A stretch of 64,000 nucleotides of DNA. Source: Mycobacterium gordonae. GTDB lineage: Bacteria > Actinomycetota > Actinomycetes > Mycobacteriales > Mycobacteriaceae. A program made the translations under genes and the position numbers. Shown piece by piece: positions 9,133 through 17,859 of the stretch. Position 1 is the first letter of the stretch, and every line of letters starts with the position of its first letter. Under the pieces are notes generated by a model, which saw only the letters and a list, made by a program, of their open reading frames with translations, was not told the DNA's origin and did no database searches. Location: NCBI RefSeq assembly GCF_002101675.1, contig NZ_LQOY01000012.1, positions 23,362 to 87,361 of the forward strand, given 5' to 3'.

Positions 9133-11598
9133 TTATCCACTTCGGGGCAACGATTGTTGCTTTTCGCGATCTGCTGGCGTGATAGTGGGCGGGCGCAATC
9201 GATAACGGACGAATCCGAGCCACAGCGCGGCGAGGACGCCCAACATGAGCATGTCGAACACCCACCAGCCCGAATAATGGCTCCACACCGCGTTGTCAGC
9301 GGCCAGCTTGTCGATCCGCCGCAAGTCCACGGTGGCGGCCGACGCGGCGAATCCCCACTGTGCCGGAATGAACCACGAGACCTGGTCGTAGCCCCAGGTT
9401 CCCACCAAGGAAACCAATCCGCCGGCAAACAACAGCGAGGCTAGCAACGCCGGGATCAGCAGCGGCACTACTTCGGCCATCGACTTGCCCAGCGAAGACA
9501 GCGCGAGGCCCACGATCGCCGAGACAATAGCCGTCGCCGCCACGCTGAGGTAAAGCTCGATGCCGGCCGCCAGCGGGGAAGTGCCGAGCAGGGCCGCGCC
9601 GTGTCTGGGGCCGCCTTTGGCCACAATGACGATTGCGGTCAGGATTGCCGCCTGCACTGCGGCGATGAGACCGAACACGATGAGCTTGGCGAGCAGATAC
9701 GCCGATGCCGACAACCCGATTGTCTGCTCCCGCCGGAAGATTCGGCGCTCGGAAACCACGCTGCCGATGGTGAGCACGGTGCCCATGAGCACCGCGGCGA
9801 AATTCAGCGCGGCCAGAATCTCGATGGCTTCGTGTGTGTTCGCCGACGCCGGGCCGGGCCTGGCCAACCCGGAGTTGCCCGGGATCAACAACGTCAGCGC
9901 TCCCAGTGCGAAGGACAACGCCGACAGCAACACCGAATACACCGGGCTGGCCAGCAACAGCCGCAGCTGGCGACGGGCCAGCATCCGCAATTGTCGACCG
10001 AAGCCGGGAGCCGGCGCGAGCCGTTGCGGTCTGGCGACCGACGGTGGCGTCGACGACACCGACGCCTGCTGCCGCATCAGGAATGCGTGATGGGCGCCGT
10101 ACGGGTCCGCGCTGATCCGCCCGAAGATGTCGAACCAGTCTGTGCTGCCCAGCGCCGAGTCGACGTGCGAGGGCGGCCCGGCGAACGCCAATTGGCCCGC
10201 CGGGGTCAGCAGCAGCACCTGGTCGCACATGTTGAGGTACGCCGGAGAGGTGCCGGCTATCACCACCACGCAGCCGAGGTCGGCCTGCCGGCGCAGCAGT
10301 GCCATAACGTGATGCTCCTGCACCGGATCCAGCCCCGCCCCCGGCCCCTCGACCACCAACAGCGACGGCCTGGTGAGCAGCTCGACCGCCAGCGACACGC
10401 AGCGGCGCGCTTCGGGAGGCAGTTTGGCGACCCGGGTCGTGCGATGCGGGGTCAGCTCGAGTTCGTCGAGAACCTGGGCAATGACCCTTTCGCGGTTCTC
10501 CGGCGAGGTGTTGGGGGGCAGCCGCAGCTCGGCCGCATATCCCAGGGCACGCTCCACGGTAAGGCGGGGTTGCGCCCGGTTGTCCCGCGACACCACGCCG
10601 ATCCGCAACCGCAGCACGTCGGGCTCGGCATGCGCGTCGTGGCCGTCGACGGTCAGCAGACCCCCGCTCCGGGGTCGGGTTCCGCCGAGCAGCCCGGTCA
10701 GGGCGAAATTGCGCGCCGCCGACGGTCCGACCACCGCGATCAGCGAACCGGGTGGCGCCGTGAACGTGATGTTCGACAGCACCTCGGTGCCATCGACGGT
10801 GCACCCGAGGTTGTAAGCGGCTACCCCGATCGTGCGTGCGCCCGGCAGCAGCGGTAGCCGGCTGGTCTGCGGTGGGAGCTCGTCGAGTTCGGGATCGGTG
10901 CGCCCCGGAAGCATTTTTCGGCCCGCCTCGGTCATTCGCTCGACCAGCCCCGGCGCCTTGGCCGGTGCGTCGTCGACCGCCGCCGGGGCGGTAGCTGCGT
11001 CTGCCGACGGAACCCGGAAGGGCCGGGTAGGTCGCTCCAAGGGGGAGGGTTCAACCGGGCCGTAGTCGGCGGCCGGTGGGGCGGGGATGGCGGTGGTCGG
11101 GGGGTCCTCGGCCGGTGGGGCGGGGATTGCGGTAGTCGGTGGGTCCTCGGCCGGTGGGGCGGGAATGCTGGTGGGCGCCGGCTCGGCCGGGCTTTCCAGG
11201 GGCGCCTGGACGAGCGGCGGCGCCGGTTTCTTCACCCCCATCGGATCGGTGTTCGGCGGGGGCGCATCGTCTGGAGCGGTGACCTGGAATCTGAGCCGCG
11301 GTCCGCTCTGGGGGTCGCCGATCGCGATCGTCTGACCGTCGCGGATGTCGATGGTCGACATCCGGACCCCGTCGAGAAAGAGCCCCCGGTGGCTCTGGTC
11401 GACGGCCAGCCAGTGGGTGCCGGCGAAGCGCAGCACCACATCGGGAACGGGTTGAGTGTCGGGGCCGGGACCGTCGGGATCCAGTCGGACGTCGCAGTGT
11501 CCGCCGTGCCCCACGATCACATCGCGGCCCGGCGCGAAGACGTACCGCATCGATCCGACCCATACGGTCAACGGGGAGACGTCAGGGATGGCCGCCAC
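9133..11598 (-). CDS. FHA / ABC-2 transporter-like protein with degenerate ATPase motifs
   Basis: A protein of 821 residues with the layout of mycobacterial Rv1747, but with one FHA-like domain (about 1-110) instead of two. A Pro/Ala linker with 13-residue repeats follows (about 140-185), then an ABC ATPase-like domain (about 265-480) and an ABC-2 membrane domain with about six helices (about 550-800). The ATPase motifs are eroded: Walker A reads GPSAARNF (no GKS/T), the Q-loop lacks Gln (VVSRDN), the signature is LPPEARR instead of LSGGQ, Walker B reads LLVVEGPGAGLDP (catalytic Glu replaced by Gly) and the switch His is absent (IAGTSP). The FHA part also lacks the usual GR, SxxH and N residues. 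It is probably a pseudo-ATPase or pseudo-FHA protein rather than a working exporter. The start is GTG 11598, the first available in frame. Confidence 0.85.
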   Translation of the reverse strand: MAAIPDVSPLTVWVGSMRYVFAPGRDVIVGHGGHCDVRLDPDGPGPDTQPVPDVVLRFAGTHWLAVDQSHRGLFLDGVRMSTIDIRDGQTIAIGDPQSGPRLRFQVTAPDDAPPPNTDPMGVKKPAPPLVQAPLESPAEPAPTSIPAPPAEDPPTTAIPAPPAEDPPTTAIPAPPAADYGPVEPSPLERPTRPFRVPSADAATAPAAVDDAPAKAPGLVERMTEAGRKMLPGRTDPELDELPPQTSRLPLLPGARTIGVAAYNLGCTVDGTEVLSNITFTAPPGSLIAVVGPSAARNFALTGLLGGTRPRSGGLLTVDGHDAHAEPDVLRLRIGVVSRDNRAQPRLTVERALGYAAELRLPPNTSPENRERVIAQVLDELELTPHRTTRVAKLPPEARRCVSLAVELLTRPSLLVVEGPGAGLDPVQEHHVMALLRRQADLGCVVVIAGTSPAYLNMCDQVLLLTPAGQLAFAGPPSHVDSALGSTDWFDIFGRISADPYGAHHAFLMRQQASVSSTPPSVARPQRLAPAPGFGRQLRMLARRQLRLLLASPVYSVLLSALSFALGALTLLIPGNSGLARPGPASANTHEAIEILAALNFAAVLMGTVLTIGSVVSERRIFRREQTIGLSASAYLLAKLIVFGLIAAVQAAILTAIVIVAKGGPRHGAALLGTSPLAAGIELYLSVAATAIVSAIVGLALSSLGKSMAEVVPLLIPALLASLLFAGGLVSLVGTWGYDQVSWFIPAQWGFAASAATVDLRRIDKLAADNAVWSHYSGWWVFDMLMLGVLAALWLGFVRYRLRPPTITPADREKQQSLPRSG
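11071..11166. repeat. 39-bp tandem repeat inside the FHA-ABC linker
   Basis: Two near-identical 39-base units (11071-11109 and 11110-11148) plus a partial third encode PPAEDPPTTAIPA-type repeats in the linker between the FHA-like and ABC-like domains. Copy number could vary between strains without shifting the frame. Confidence 0.8.
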
Positions 11599-11666
11599 CT
11601 TTCATCGGGGGTTACTGACTCAAGTGTCTACCCGCTCAGGCGGTGCCTCCACTCGCGCTGGTGCGA

Positions 11667-12143
11667 TCAGAGTGTGTGGCGGCCCGGCGCGTTGGCGGCG
11701 TTTTCCAGCAGCCGCCGCAATACCTCGACGGCATCGGTCAGGACCTGACGGTCCGCGGCATCGAGGCGGGCCAGTTGTGGTTCGATGGCGGCGGCCCGGT
11801 CCCTGCGGACCGCGTTGAGCGTGTGGACGCCCGTGGGTGTGATTTTGATCCGGACCGCGCGGGCGTCACCGGGGTCGACCGTTCGGGACACCAGTCCGGC
11901 GTCCTCGAGGCGACGCACCTGAGTTGTCATCGTCGGTTGGGAACAGTGGTCGACGGCGGCCAGATCGCCGATGCGCGCTTCGCCCTGCGCCTCGATGGTT
12001 GCCAGCAGCCGGGCCTGCGCCGAGGGCAGCGGCATCTGGATGCGCTGAGTGGCCAGGCGATTCAACCGCGCGACGACTGCCAGCAGGTCGGCTCCCAGAC
12101 CGTGCGCGACGTCGGCGCCCTCTGCCGCGGCGGGCGAAGTCAT
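11667..12143 (-). CDS. MarR-family transcriptional regulator
   Basis: A dimeric winged-helix repressor of 158 residues. The HTH region lies around residues 50-95 (ARIGDLAAVDHCSQPTMTTQ, then RRLEDAGLVSRTVDPGDARA, the typical MarR wing). The gene matches the MarR gene (Rv2327) next to the ECF transporter in M. tuberculosis. It is divergent from the ECF genes with a 7-3-7 palindrome in between, starting 13 bases upstream of its own start. It therefore probably represses itself and perhaps the transporter. The ligand is unknown. Confidence 0.88.
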   Translation of the reverse strand: MTSPAAAEGADVAHGLGADLLAVVARLNRLATQRIQMPLPSAQARLLATIEAQGEARIGDLAAVDHCSQPTMTTQVRRLEDAGLVSRTVDPGDARAVRIKITPTGVHTLNAVRRDRAAAIEPQLARLDAADRQVLTDAVEVLRRLLENAANAPGRHTL

Positions 12144-12155
12144 ATGCCCATCGTT

Positions 12156-12172
12156 GCATAGCTTTGCTATGC
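12156..12172. promoter_or_regulatory. MarR operator candidate
   Basis: GCATAGC-TTT-GCTATGC is a perfect inverted repeat of 7-base arms in the marR/ECF divergent gap. MarR proteins usually bind such 16-20 bp palindromes in their own promoter, so autoregulation is the simplest reading. Confidence 0.75.
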
Positions 12173-12260
12173 GAGACGAATCGTGAAGGCCGTCACGTCA
12201 AATGTCCGGGCGGCTGTGTGCTGGCACCTGGCGGCAAGTGGACCTGGCAGAATCGGTCGA

Positions 12261-14318
12261 GTGAGCGAGATCGGGCCATCCCCTTCGCGCGCTCGGGGTG
12301 GACCGCTGCGACCGAGTGAATTGGCGCAAGCGTCGGTAATGGCCGCGCTGTGCGCGGTGACCGCCATCATCTCCGTCGTTGTGCCGTTTGCCGCGGGACT
12401 GGCGCTGCTGGGCACCGTCCCTACCGGCCTGCTGGCCTACCGATACCGGCTCCGGGTACTGATCACGGCGACGGTCGCCGCCGGCGTCATCGCCTTCCTG
12501 ATCGCCGGCGGTGGCGGGTTGATGGGCGTAATCCAGAGCGCCTACATCGGAGGGCTCACCGGCATCATCAAGCGCCGGGGTCGCGGCACCCCCACGGTGG
12601 TGGTGTCATCGGTCATCGCGGGCCTGGTGTTCGGCGCCGGCAACGTCGGGGTGTTGACGGTGTTGACCCGCCTGCGGCACCTGATGCGCGACGCGATCAG
12701 CGCGAACGTGAACGGGCTGGCGTCGTTTCTGGGCCGGGTGGGCTTGGAGGATGTCGGGTCGTGGCTGAAGGCGACCTACGCCGCGGCGCTGCACTACTGG
12801 CAGCTGGTCTTACTCGGCAGTGTCACCGTCGCGGTCATCGTCATCTCACTGATCGGGTGGTGGGCCCTGTCCCGGCTGCTGGAGCGGATGCGGGGCATCC
12901 CGGACGTGCACAAGCTGGACGCGCCCGCCGGTGACGGTGGCGCCGCCGCCGTCGGCCCCGTGCCGGTGCGGCTGGACCACGTGCGGTTCCGCTACCCAGG
13001 CGCCGGCCAGGATGCATTGCGCGAGATCAGCCTGGACATCGGCGAGGGCGAACACGTCGCGATCACCGGCGCAAACGGCTCCGGCAAAACCACCCTGATG
13101 TTGCTTCTGGCCGGCCGGGAACCGACATCGGGCACGGTGCACCGCCCAGGTGCGGTTGGGCTGGGCAAGCTGGGTGGCACGGCGGTGGTGCTGCAACATC
13201 CCGAGAGTCAGGTGCTCGGCACCCGGGTTGCCGACGACGTGGTGTGGGGGCTGCCGCCGGGTACCAAGACCGACGTCGAAACATTGCTGCGCGAGGTGGG
13301 ACTGGAAGATCTGGCCGAACGCGACACCGGCAGCCTGTCCGGTGGCGAATTGCAGCGGCTGGCGCTGGCCGCCGCACTGGCCCGTGAGCCCGCGATGCTG
13401 ATCGCCGACGAAGTCACCACCATGGTGGATCAGCAGGGCCGCGAGGGCTTGCTGAACGTGCTGTCGGGTCTCACCAAGCGGCACCGGACCGCACTGGTGC
13501 ACATTACGCACTACAACAACGAAGCCGAATCTGCAGACCGCACAATCAAACTCAGTGATTCTCCGGACAACTCAGGCATGGTCCAGCCCGCAGGGGATGC
13601 GCAGCTGCCCACGGTGGGAGTGGGTGGCACACGCAGTGGGTCGACGCTTGAACTCGTCGGCGTCGGCCATGAATATGGCATCGGGACCCCGTGGGCGAAG
13701 ACGGCGCTGCGCGACATCAACTTCGTCGTCGAACAGGGCGACGGTGTGCTGATCCATGGCGGCAACGGTTCGGGCAAGTCGACGCTGGCGTGGATCATGG
13801 CCGGTCTGACGTCGCCGACGAGTGGGGTGTGTCTGCTGGATGGGCGTCCCACCGACGAGCAGGTGGGCGCGGTGGCGTTGTCGTTCCAGGCGGCCCGGCT
13901 GCAATTGATGCGCAGCCGCGTCGACTTGGAAGTCGCCTCCGCGGCCGGTTTCTCACACAAAGACCACGATCGGGTCATCGCGGCGCTCGGTGTCGTCGGA
14001 CTCGACCCTGCGCTGGCCAGCCGCAGCATCGACAAGCTCAGCGGCGGCCAGATGCGTCGGGTCGTCCTGGCCGGCCTGCTCGCCTGCCAACCCAAGGCGC
14101 TGATCCTCGATGAGCCGCTGGCCGGGTTGGATGCCGAGAGCCAGAGCGGGTTGCTGCGCCTGCTCGAGGATCTGCGCCGGGAGCGGGGTCTGACGGTAGT
14201 GGTCATCTCGCACGACCTGGTCGGGATGGAGAGCCTGTGCCCGCGCACCTTGCATCTGCGTGACGGCGTCTTGGAGTCGGCCTCCGCATCAGCGGCGGGA
14301 CCGGGGGGTACGCCGTGA
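12261..14318 (+). CDS. ECF transporter: fused membrane (S-like) domain and two ATPase domains
   Basis: From GTG 12261 this is 685 residues. An N-terminal domain of about 200 residues has five or six hydrophobic segments and probably serves as the substrate-binding S component. Two complete ABC ATPase domains follow. The first has Walker [10 protein letters not shown], signature LSGGELQR and Walker B MLIADE. The second has [17 protein letters not shown] and ALILDEP. This is an energy-coupling factor importer of the vitamin/metal uptake class, with the EcfA pair and S part on one chain. It matches Rv2326c (about 697 residues). The next gene, ecfT, overlaps by four bases (GTGA), so the two are translationally coupled. 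An alternative in-frame start lies at 12183. The substrate is unknown. Confidence 0.88.
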   Translation: MSEIGPSPSRARGGPLRPSELAQASVMAALCAVTAIISVVVPFAAGLALLGTVPTGLLAYRYRLRVLITATVAAGVIAFLIAGGGGLMGVIQSAYIGGLTGIIKRRGRGTPTVVVSSVIAGLVFGAGNVGVLTVLTRLRHLMRDAISANVNGLASFLGRVGLEDVGSWLKATYAAALHYWQLVLLGSVTVAVIVISLIGWWALSRLLERMRGIPDVHKLDAPAGDGGAAAVGPVPVRLDHVRFRYPGAGQDALREISLDIGEGEHVAITGANGSGKTTLMLLLAGREPTSGTVHRPGAVGLGKLGGTAVVLQHPESQVLGTRVADDVVWGLPPGTKTDVETLLREVGLEDLAERDTGSLSGGELQRLALAAALAREPAMLIADEVTTMVDQQGREGLLNVLSGLTKRHRTALVHITHYNNEAESADRTIKLSDSPDNSGMVQPAGDAQLPTVGVGGTRSGSTLELVGVGHEYGIGTPWAKTALRDINFVVEQGDGVLIHGGNGSGKSTLAWIMAGLTSPTSGVCLLDGRPTDEQVGAVALSFQAARLQLMRSRVDLEVASAAGFSHKDHDRVIAALGVVGLDPALASRSIDKLSGGQMRRVVLAGLLACQPKALILDEPLAGLDAESQSGLLRLLEDLRRERGLTVVVISHDLVGMESLCPRTLHLRDGVLESASASAAGPGGTP

Positions 14319-15163
14319 CCACCACATCGCACCCGAGACAGCGCGAGACCCGCAGGCCCGGCCGGCCGGTGGTGTTGCTGGTTCCCATACCTGGCTCCTC
14401 ACGCATCCACGAGCTGTGGGCGGGCACCAAACTCCTGGTGGTATTCGGCATTTCAGTGTTACTGGCCTTCTATCCGGGCTGGGTGACGATCGGATGTGCT
14501 GCCGCCCTGGTGCTGGCGGCGATCTGGACCGCGCACATTCCCCGCGGTGCGTTGCCGTCGATACCCCGGTGGCTGTGGATCGTGGTCGCCATCGGTGGCT
14601 TCACCGCGGCGCTGGCCGGCGGTGACCCACTGGTCTCGGCGTTCGGCCTCGAGGTAGGCCTGGGCGGTTTCTTGAACTTCCTGCGGATCACCGCGCTCAC
14701 ACTGGTGCTGCTGGCGTTGGGCGGTCTGGTTTCATACACCACCAACGTTGCCGAAATCGGGCCCGCCGTAGCCACTTTGGGCCGGCCGTTGCGGTTGCTG
14801 CGGCTGCCGATCGACGAGTGGGCGGTGGCGCTGGCGCTGGCGTTGCGTGCCTTCCCGATGCTGATCGACGAGTTCCAGGTGCTGTACGCGGCGCGCCGAC
14901 TGCGGCCGAAACCGGTGCCGCGCAACCGCAAAGAAAAGCGTCAGCAGCGCAGGCTGGAGGTCATCGATCTGCTCGCGGCCACCATCACCGTGACGCTGCG
15001 CCGCGCGGACGAGATGGGCGACGCGATCACCGCGCGCGGCGGCACGGGTCAGTTGTCGGCCCACCCGCGCCGGCCCAAGCTTTCGGACTGGGTCGCGATG
15101 ACGATCTCCGTGCTGGTCTGCGGTGCGGGTGTGGCGATTCAGACGATGCTCACCGTGCGCTGA
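14315..15163 (+). CDS. ECF transporter transmembrane component EcfT
   Basis: A protein of 282 residues, the same length as M. tuberculosis Rv2325c. It has several hydrophobic segments, starting near [20 protein letters not shown]. The cytoplasmic part contains the [14 protein letters not shown] helix and a basic stretch ([11 protein letters not shown]), followed by [12 protein letters not shown]. That last segment corresponds to the coupling-helix region (A-R-G type motif) by which EcfT contacts its ATPases. The GTG start overlaps the stop of the ATPase gene. It completes a self-contained ECF unit, so no separate S component is needed nearby. Confidence 0.85.
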   Translation: MTTTSHPRQRETRRPGRPVVLLVPIPGSSRIHELWAGTKLLVVFGISVLLAFYPGWVTIGCAAALVLAAIWTAHIPRGALPSIPRWLWIVVAIGGFTAALAGGDPLVSAFGLEVGLGGFLNFLRITALTLVLLALGGLVSYTTNVAEIGPAVATLGRPLRLLRLPIDEWAVALALALRAFPMLIDEFQVLYAARRLRPKPVPRNRKEKRQQRRLEVIDLLAATITVTLRRADEMGDAITARGGTGQLSAHPRRPKLSDWVAMTISVLVCGAGVAIQTMLTVR

Positions 15164-15181
15164 CATTTGTGACGGTCTGCC

Positions 15182-15628
15182 TCAAGGCCGCATCCGGTCG
15201 ATGAGGTTGGACAGCACCACGATGCTCTCGCTGCGCTCGACGTCGGCGCTGGACCGAATGCGCTCCAGCGCGGTCTCCAGGTGCCGCATGTCCCGGGCAA
15301 GCACATGCAGGATCGCGTCCGAGGTACCGGTCACCGTGGCGGCGCTGACCACCTCGGGGATGTCCACCCACGCCTCTCGCAACTTCTCCGGGGCAATCCG
15401 GCCGTGACAGAAGACCTGCACGTACGCCTCGGTGTTCCAGCCCAGCGCGTTGTGGTCGACGACGGTGGTGAAGCCCCGGATCACACCGCTGTCGAGCATC
15501 CGGTCCACCCGGCGCTTCACCGCCGGCGCGGACAGATTCACCTTCTGACCGATTTCGGCGAACGTGGCCCGCGCGTGTTCGGCGAGCTCGACCAGAATGC
15601 GCTCGTCCGTGTCGTCCAGGCGGTCCAT
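15182..15628 (-). CDS. Lrp/AsnC-family regulator
   Basis: A protein of 148 residues. The N-terminal HTH (residues 5-55, LDDTDERILVELAEHARATF then LSAPAVKRRVDRM) is followed by a RAM ligand-binding domain (about 65-145). It is divergent from the arginine/ornithine operon. Lrp/AsnC members commonly activate a neighbouring amino-acid catabolic operon in response to the amino acid, so it is likely the regulator of that operon. It corresponds to Rv2324 in M. tuberculosis, which has the same neighbours. Spaced repeats in the divergent gap are candidate sites. Confidence 0.88.
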   Translation of the reverse strand: MDRLDDTDERILVELAEHARATFAEIGQKVNLSAPAVKRRVDRMLDSGVIRGFTTVVDHNALGWNTEAYVQVFCHGRIAPEKLREAWVDIPEVVSAATVTGTSDAILHVLARDMRHLETALERIRSSADVERSESIVVLSNLIDRMRP

Positions 15629-15667
15629 CCGGCACCTCCTCGTCGTTCACACAACAAATCACCGCTG

Positions 15668-15716
15668 TACGAAGCGTAGCGCAACATATCGATGGTAAAT
15701 GCGCAATGTACTTCGT
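15668..15716. promoter_or_regulatory. Candidate AsnC binding region
   Basis: Within the divergent gap, ACGAAG (15669-15674) is mirrored by CTTCGT (15711-15716). A direct repeat GCGCAA occurs at 15679-15684 and 15701-15706, spaced 22 bases or about two helical turns. Phased, loosely palindromic sites are typical of Lrp/AsnC octamers. The assignment is inferred. Confidence 0.45.
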
Positions 15717-15753
15717 TTGCTTGCGTAGAAGCGGCGCCATAGCGTTGATATTT

Positions 15754-16617
15754 ATGACGGACAACTATGTTGACGCTCGATTCGTGCCCGGGTTGAGGTC
15801 GGCCTGCCCACGCGAACGTCAGCCCACCGCACGGCACTATGCGATGACACCGCCGACCTTTTTCGCCGTCGACTACGCCATCAACCCCTGGATGGACACC
15901 AGCACGGCGGTCGACGTCAGCCTCGCCACGGTGCAGTGGGAGCGGCTGCGCGAAACCTACGTCCGGCTGGGTCATCGGGTGGATCTCATTGAGCCGGTGG
16001 CGGGCCTGCCGGACATGGTGTACGCCGCCAACGGCGGATTCGTCGCTGATGACATCGCGATCGTCGCGCGATTCCGGTTCGCCGAGCGTGCCGAGGAATC
16101 CCGGGCATATGCGAAGTGGATGTCCTCGGTCGGGTACCGGCCCGTGACCACCCGCCACATCAACGAGGGGCAGGGCGACCTGATGCTGATCGGCGATATG
16201 GTGCTGGCGGGCTACGGGTTTCGCACCGATCCACGCGCGCACGCCGAGATCGCGGCGGCCCTGCGAATGCCGGTGGTATCCCTCGAGTTGGTGGATCCGC
16301 GCTTCTATCACCTGGATACCGCGCTGGCCGTCCTCGACGAACACACCATCGCCTACTATCCGCCGGCGTTCAGCGAATCGGCCCAGACCCAATTGCGGGC
16401 GCTGTTCGCCGACGCCATCATCGTCGGCACGTCGGATGCCTACCTGTTCGGGCTCAACGCCGTCTCCGATGGCCGCCATGTCGTGCTGCCCTCCGCGGCA
16501 ACGGGTTTCGCGGATCAGTTGCGGGCGGCCGGTTTCGAGCCGATTGGCGTCGACCTGTCCGAACTGCTCAAGGGCGGTGGTTCGGTGAAGTGCTGCACAT
16601 TGGAGGTACACCCATGA
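15754..16617 (+). CDS. DDAH/arginine-deiminase-superfamily hydrolase
   Basis: A guanidino-group-modifying enzyme of about 287 residues (303 if the upstream ATG at 15706 is used). Features of the superfamily are an early YAANGGFVADD segment, a His in FYHLDTALAVL as likely catalytic base, and a C-terminal GGSVKCCTLEV with the nucleophilic cysteine. It matches Rv2323c, annotated as dimethylarginine hydrolase-like. Being first in an operon with ornithine aminotransferase and an amino-acid permease, it may convert arginine or a methylated arginine towards citrulline or ornithine; that substrate is inferred. I prefer 15754 because the longer form starts inside the likely AsnC site. Its stop overlaps rocD by four bases (ATGA). 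Confidence 0.82.
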   Translation: MTDNYVDARFVPGLRSACPRERQPTARHYAMTPPTFFAVDYAINPWMDTSTAVDVSLATVQWERLRETYVRLGHRVDLIEPVAGLPDMVYAANGGFVADDIAIVARFRFAERAEESRAYAKWMSSVGYRPVTTRHINEGQGDLMLIGDMVLAGYGFRTDPRAHAEIAAALRMPVVSLELVDPRFYHLDTALAVLDEHTIAYYPPAFSESAQTQLRALFADAIIVGTSDAYLFGLNAVSDGRHVVLPSAATGFADQLRAAGFEPIGVDLSELLKGGGSVKCCTLEVHP

Positions 16618-17840
16618 CGATTTTGGCCGACCTGACCGACACCGCCATCGACCTGGTGGAAAGGCATGCCGCTCATAACTATTCGCCTCTTCCGGTGGTG
16701 GCGGCCAGCGCCGAGGGCGTCTGGATCACCGATGTGGACGGCCGCCGCTACCTGGACTGCCTGGCAGCCTATTCGGCGGTCAACTTCGGTCACCGTCATC
16801 CCGAGATCGTCGCGACGGCCCACGCTCAGCTCGACACCGTGACGCTGGTAAGCCGCGCCTTCCACTCTGACCGCCTCGGGCCCTTCTGCGCGGCGCTCGC
16901 CGAGCTGTGCGCAAAGGACATGGTGTTGCCGATGAACTCGGGCGCCGAGGCCGTCGAGAGCGGTCTGAAGGTTGCCCGCAAGTGGGGCACCGACGTCAAG
17001 GGCGTCCCGGCCGGGCAGGCCAATATCATCGTGGCCGACAACAACTTTCACGGCCGCACGATCAGCATCGTCAGTTTCTCGTCCGATCCGGTGGCACGCG
17101 GGGGATTCGGTCCCTTCACGCCCGGGTTCCGTTCGGTGCCGTTCGGTGACGCCGCCGCGCTGGCGCGCGCGATCGACGAGCACACCGTCGCGGTACTGCT
17201 CGAGCCGATCCAGGGCGAGGCGGGCATCATCGTGCCGCCGGATGACTACCTGCCCGCGGTGCGTGCCCTCTGCAGCGAACACAACGTGCTGATGATCGCC
17301 GACGAGATCCAGTCGGGGTTGGCGCGCACGGGATACACGTTCGCCTGCGACCGCTGGGGCGTGGTGCCCGACGTCTACCTCCTCGGCAAGGCGCTAGGCG
17401 GAGGCGTGGTGCCGCTGTCGGCGGTGGTCGCCGACGCCGATGTGCTAGGCGTGCTGAACCCGGGTGAGCATGGCTCGACGTTCGGCGGCAACCCGCTGGC
17501 CGCCGCGATCGGCGCCACCGTCGTGGGCCTGCTGGCCAGGGGAGAGTTCCAGGCGCGCTCGGCCGAACTCGGGACGCACCTGCACGAGGGGTTGGGTGCG
17601 CTGATTGGCGGCGGGGTGACGGCGGTGCGCGGTTTCGGCCTGTGGGCCGGTGTCGACATCGACCCGCAACTGGGCACCGGCAAGCAGATCAGCCTGCGGC
17701 TGGCCGACCGCGGCGTGCTGGTGAAGGACACCCACGACTGGACGCTGCGGTTCGCCCCGCCGCTGGTGATCACCGCCGCGGAGATCGAATGGGTCGTGGC
17801 GCAGTTCGCCGCGGTGCTGCGGGAGGCCATACTGAGCTGA
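16614..17840 (+). CDS. rocD: Ornithine aminotransferase RocD
   Basis: A PLP enzyme converting ornithine and 2-oxoglutarate to glutamate semialdehyde and glutamate. It is 408 residues, the normal family length. Motifs include VNFGHRHPEIV, NSGAEAVES (cofactor phosphate region), LLEPIQGEAGI, IADEIQSGLARTG, and the Schiff-base lysine in LLGKALGGG. In M. tuberculosis the orthologous region is split into rocD1 and rocD2; here the frame is continuous, so this species should have a full enzyme. ATG 16614 overlaps the upstream stop. The permease gene follows after 19 bases. Confidence 0.93.
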   Translation: MTILADLTDTAIDLVERHAAHNYSPLPVVAASAEGVWITDVDGRRYLDCLAAYSAVNFGHRHPEIVATAHAQLDTVTLVSRAFHSDRLGPFCAALAELCAKDMVLPMNSGAEAVESGLKVARKWGTDVKGVPAGQANIIVADNNFHGRTISIVSFSSDPVARGGFGPFTPGFRSVPFGDAAALARAIDEHTVAVLLEPIQGEAGIIVPPDDYLPAVRALCSEHNVLMIADEIQSGLARTGYTFACDRWGVVPDVYLLGKALGGGVVPLSAVVADADVLGVLNPGEHGSTFGGNPLAAAIGATVVGLLARGEFQARSAELGTHLHEGLGALIGGGVTAVRGFGLWAGVDIDPQLGTGKQISLRLADRGVLVKDTHDWTLRFAPPLVITAAEIEWVVAQFAAVLREAILS

Positions 17841-17859
17841 CACAGCGAGGGGAGCGCAC

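Noticed and set aside
9601..10857. Plus-strand frame of 418 codons
   Set aside because: It is antisense to the FHA-ABC gene, Arg/Gln-rich and without motifs.
15538..16611. Minus-strand frame of 357 codons
   Set aside because: It is antisense to the DDAH-like gene and crosses the AsnC gene's start. Its composition is that of a shadow frame.
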